This document shows positions 61,963-64,000 of a stretch of 64,000 bases of DNA, in pieces. The notes beneath the pieces were generated by a model. That model made no database searches. It saw only the letters and a list, made by a program, of their open reading frames with translations, and was not told the DNA's origin. The stretch is from Stenotrophomonas bentonitica (lineage in GTDB: Bacteria; Pseudomonadota; Gammaproteobacteria; Xanthomonadales; Xanthomonadaceae). The position numbers and the translations under genes were made by a program. Each line of letters starts with the position of its first letter. Positions within the stretch are counted from its first letter, which is position 1. The stretch lies in the NCBI RefSeq assembly GCF_013185915.1, contig NZ_JAAZUH010000002.1, forward strand, positions 434,001-498,000, given 5' to 3'.

Positions 61963-62910
61963 TCAGTTGGCGATGTTGCGCGCCTCGGAGGTGCCCAGGA
62001 TCTCCGGGTGCTGCACCGGCTTGCGGCGATTCAACAGCGGGTGCAGGAACACCGCACCGACGATGATCGCCACGCCGGCGTAGAACAGCGGCGTGAGTTC
62101 GCGCTGTTCGTTCAGCAGCACCACGGCCAGCAGGATCGCGTAGACCGGCTCCAGGTTGGTCACCAGCTGCACGGTGTAGGCACTGAGGTGGCGCAGCGCG
62201 ACCAGCGCCAGCGCAAACGGCAGCAGCGTGCACACCCCGGCCAGGACCAGCAGCAGCATGCTGTCGCGCAGGTCCGGCACCACCCACAACGGGCTGGCCA
62301 GCGCCGGCAGCAGGAACGGTAGCAACGGCGCCAGCAGGGTCAGGGTCACGGTACCGGCACCGAGTTCCACCGCGGTCACGGTGAGCGGGTCGGCGTGGCT
62401 GACCAGGCGCTTGTTGAGCGACCCGAAGATCGCCACCAGCAGCGCCGACATCGCACCGACCAGCACGCCCAGGCGCATGCCATCGGGCACGCCGCCGACC
62501 ACCATGCCAACCCCCGGCAGCACCGCGATGCCGAAGGCCAGTTCGCGCAGCTGGAACGGGCGCTTGGCCACCCACGGTTCGATCACCGCGGTGAACACCG
62601 GGGCCAGCGCGATGCAGGTGGCGGCCACCGAGGCGTTGGCCAGCTTCACCGCGCCATAGAAGGTCAGCCAGTGCAGCGCGACCAGTGCGCCCACCCCGCA
62701 GTAGCCGGCAAACAGGGCCGGCGACAGCTGGCGCAGTCCGCGCCAGACGCGCGGCAGCAGCGCCAGCATGGCCACCACCAGCAGCATGCGCCACCACACC
62801 AGCGGCAGCGCGGGCAGGGAAATCAGCTTGCCGAGGATGGCGGTGATGCCCCACAGCAGCACGCAGAAGTGGATTTGCAGCAGGGCTTTGCGGGTGTCGG
62901 TCATCGGCAT
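61963..62910 (-). CDS. EamA/DMT-family transporter
   Basis: A 315-residue membrane protein with ten hydrophobic segments forming two EamA repeats, each with the late pattern NASVAATCIALAPVFTAV and SAYTVQLVTNLEPVYAILLAVVLLNE. These DMT transporters export or import metabolites such as amino acids; no substrate is predicted. ATG 62910 has GGGCGG upstream; an ATG two codons in is equally possible. Its stop is one base beyond that of the convergent AAA ATPase. Confidence 0.9.
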   Translation of the reverse strand: MPMTDTRKALLQIHFCVLLWGITAILGKLISLPALPLVWWRMLLVVAMLALLPRVWRGLRQLSPALFAGYCGVGALVALHWLTFYGAVKLANASVAATCIALAPVFTAVIEPWVAKRPFQLRELAFGIAVLPGVGMVVGGVPDGMRLGVLVGAMSALLVAIFGSLNKRLVSHADPLTVTAVELGAGTVTLTLLAPLLPFLLPALASPLWVVPDLRDSMLLLVLAGVCTLLPFALALVALRHLSAYTVQLVTNLEPVYAILLAVVLLNEQRELTPLFYAGVAIIVGAVFLHPLLNRRKPVQHPEILGTSEARNIAN

Positions 62911-62944
62911 CCGCCCATTGTCCGCGAATGGCCTGGGCCGCGCC

Positions 62945-62967
62945 ATCCACGCAGGGCGTGGATCTAC
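62945..62967 (-). repeat. GTAG palindrome supplying a stop codon
   Basis: Minus strand GTAGATCCACGCCCTGCGTGGAT: GTAG with stem ATCCACGC/GCGTGGAT. The TAG within GTAG at 62966-62964 is the stop codon of the DUF72 gene. Confidence 0.7.
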
Positions 62968-63782
62968 CCGCCGACGCCTTCCAACTGCATGCGCAACGCC
63001 ACCGCCGCCCCCGGGTTGCGCTGCTTGGCCGCGCCAATGAACAGCACGTACACCTCCCGTGGCGCACCCGCTTTCGCGGCGGGCAGCACGTGCGGCAGGT
63101 CCGGATTGTCCCCGCCCCGTGCCCAGCGCATCGCGCGCAGGCACCACTGTTCCAGCGTGCGTTGCGGGTACCCCGCGCGCAGGTTGGCGCGCGACTGCAT
63201 CAGCCGGGCATAGATGAAGTCCGCCGTGGGGTCGGCAAAGCTCGGGTACTCCTTGGAACCGCTGAAGACCAGCGCGGCGTTGTGCGCACGCGCCACCGCC
63301 AGCAGCTCGGGCGTCCACGCTGCCGGATTGCGCACCTCGAGCGCGTGCTGCAGGGTGCGGCCGTCGGCCTGCTTCGGCAGGGCGTCCAGGAAACGGTCGA
63401 ACTCCTCCGCGCCGGCGGGATGGCGGTCGGCGAACTGCCAGAGCAGCGGGCCCAAGCGGTCCTGCAGTGCGCTGATGCCCTCGATGAAGCTTTCCGCACG
63501 CGCGCCGGCCTCGACCAGGTCATGCCGTTGGGTGATCGTGCGCGGCGCCTTGGCCGAGAAGCGGAACCCCGGTGGCGTCTGCTCGCGCCACTGTGCGTAC
63601 ACCGCCGGCTTCTGTGCGCGGTAAAAGGTGCTGTTGATCTCGATGCAGCCCAGCTGCCGGCTGGCATGCGCCAGCTCTTCGCGTTGCGGCATGCCGGCCG
63701 GGTAGAAGGTGCCGCCGCGCCAGGCCGGGAACACCCAGCCGCCGATACCGGTGCGGATCGGCCCGGGCGCCCCCTGCTTCAA
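62964..63782 (-). CDS. DUF72 domain protein
   Basis: A 272-residue protein. The start is taken as TTG 63782: GGAGG lies at proper spacing, and TTG overlaps the upstream stop as TTGA. DUF72 features are an early GIGGWVFPAWRGGTFYP, INSTFY, RFSAKAPRTIT, LGPLLWQF, EVRNPAAW and a TIM-barrel length. The function is unknown. The last codons run into a GTAG palindrome, which provides the stop. Coupled to the upstream VOC gene. Confidence 0.85.
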   Translation of the reverse strand: MKQGAPGPIRTGIGGWVFPAWRGGTFYPAGMPQREELAHASRQLGCIEINSTFYRAQKPAVYAQWREQTPPGFRFSAKAPRTITQRHDLVEAGARAESFIEGISALQDRLGPLLWQFADRHPAGAEEFDRFLDALPKQADGRTLQHALEVRNPAAWTPELLAVARAHNAALVFSGSKEYPSFADPTADFIYARLMQSRANLRAGYPQRTLEQWCLRAMRWARGGDNPDLPHVLPAAKAGAPREVYVLFIGAAKQRNPGAAVALRMQLEGVGG

Positions 63783-64000
63783 ACGCTGGCCTCCTTCCAC
63801 GGGTCGTAGCTGCCGAACCACCACAGGTGGCCTTCCAGGTCGCGGCAGGCATAGCCACGGCCGCCGTAGTCCTGGCTGGCGATGGGAATCACGATCTCGG
63901 CGCCGGCCGCGAACGCCCGAGCGTGGTGGGCATCGGCGTCGGTCACGATCACGCAGGCGCTCTGGGTTTCGCGGTGGCCGATCTCGTCGGGCTGGACCAC
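63779..64000 (-). CDS. VOC-family (glyoxalase/bleomycin resistance) protein, partial
   Basis: Reads leftward from the right edge with no start in the window (the GTG at 64000 is probably internal). The 73 visible residues show ACVIVTDADAHHARAFAAGAEIVIPIASQDYGGRGYACRDLEGHLWWFGSYDPW, the C-terminal half of a VOC domain with the conserved DLEGHLWWF metal-site strand. Members bind metals and act on small molecules or bind antibiotics. Its stop overlaps the TTG start of the DUF72 gene. Confidence 0.82.
   Translation of the reverse strand: MVQPDEIGHRETQSACVIVTDADAHHARAFAAGAEIVIPIASQDYGGRGYACRDLEGHLWWFGSYDPWKEASV

Noticed and set aside
1..64000. CRISPR array, tRNA, rRNA or insertion sequence
   Set aside because: No regularly spaced repeats, tRNA cloverleaf, rRNA segment or transposase gene was found on reading the window.

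Overview
The window is high-GC gammaproteobacterial chromosome that looks like Xanthomonadaceae, most likely Stenotrophomonas. Evidence: dispersed GTAG palindromes of the kind described as SMAG elements in S. maltophilia, a desT-desC-desB block beside oleate hydratase, creBCD, a large complement of TonB receptors and diguanylate cyclases, and an Ada-AlkA fusion. This is inference from gene content; no 16S or tRNA gene is present.

Left end (1-3.4 kb): an accessory region. A lower-GC prepilin-like gene with tandem Cys/Trp modules runs off the left edge. A 28-codon ORF whose first residues match the MutS N-terminus follows. This looks like the edge of a mobile element inserted into the 5' end of mutS. 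Next to it are a barstar-like inhibitor, a DUF6338 membrane protein and a coupled 44-residue proline-rich peptide.

3.4-9.1 kb: an overlapping three-gene operon (exported tandem OsmC-like protein, TonB receptor, DUF1684 lipoprotein), then a glycine-zipper protein. 9.3-16.1 kb: a secreted calcineurin-like phosphatase with duplicated C-terminal modules, then a fatty-acid block (DesT/FabR-like repressor divergent from ferredoxin reductase and acyl desaturase, followed by oleate hydratase).

16-26.5 kb: PPP-like phosphatase, CDF zinc exporter, gpmA, M13 peptidase, and a leftward rlmJ-GNAT-mfd set. 26.6-35.7 kb: creBCD and a 1824-residue putative toxin/effector ending in a YopT/C58-like Cys-His-Asp protease. 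35.8-44.3 kb: gltX-zur, a TetR-EmrB-EmrA efflux operon, and a zinc-type TonB receptor divergent from a MerC protein. Zur, the receptor, MerC and the CDF exporter appear to form a zinc regulon; the octamer ATGTTATA occurs in all three relevant promoters.

44.3-54.5 kb: ribosomal protein THX, an intergenic region rich in repeats and hairpins, a leftward alkylation-repair operon (ada-alkA, ogt, NPP phosphodiesterase), a ClpP-like lipoprotein, MAPEG protein, a ubiquinone hydroxylase and a DEAD-box helicase with a structured leader. 54.6-64 kb: three diguanylate-cyclase-type proteins around rluF, an AAA ATPase, an EamA transporter, a DUF72 protein and a partial VOC protein at the right edge.
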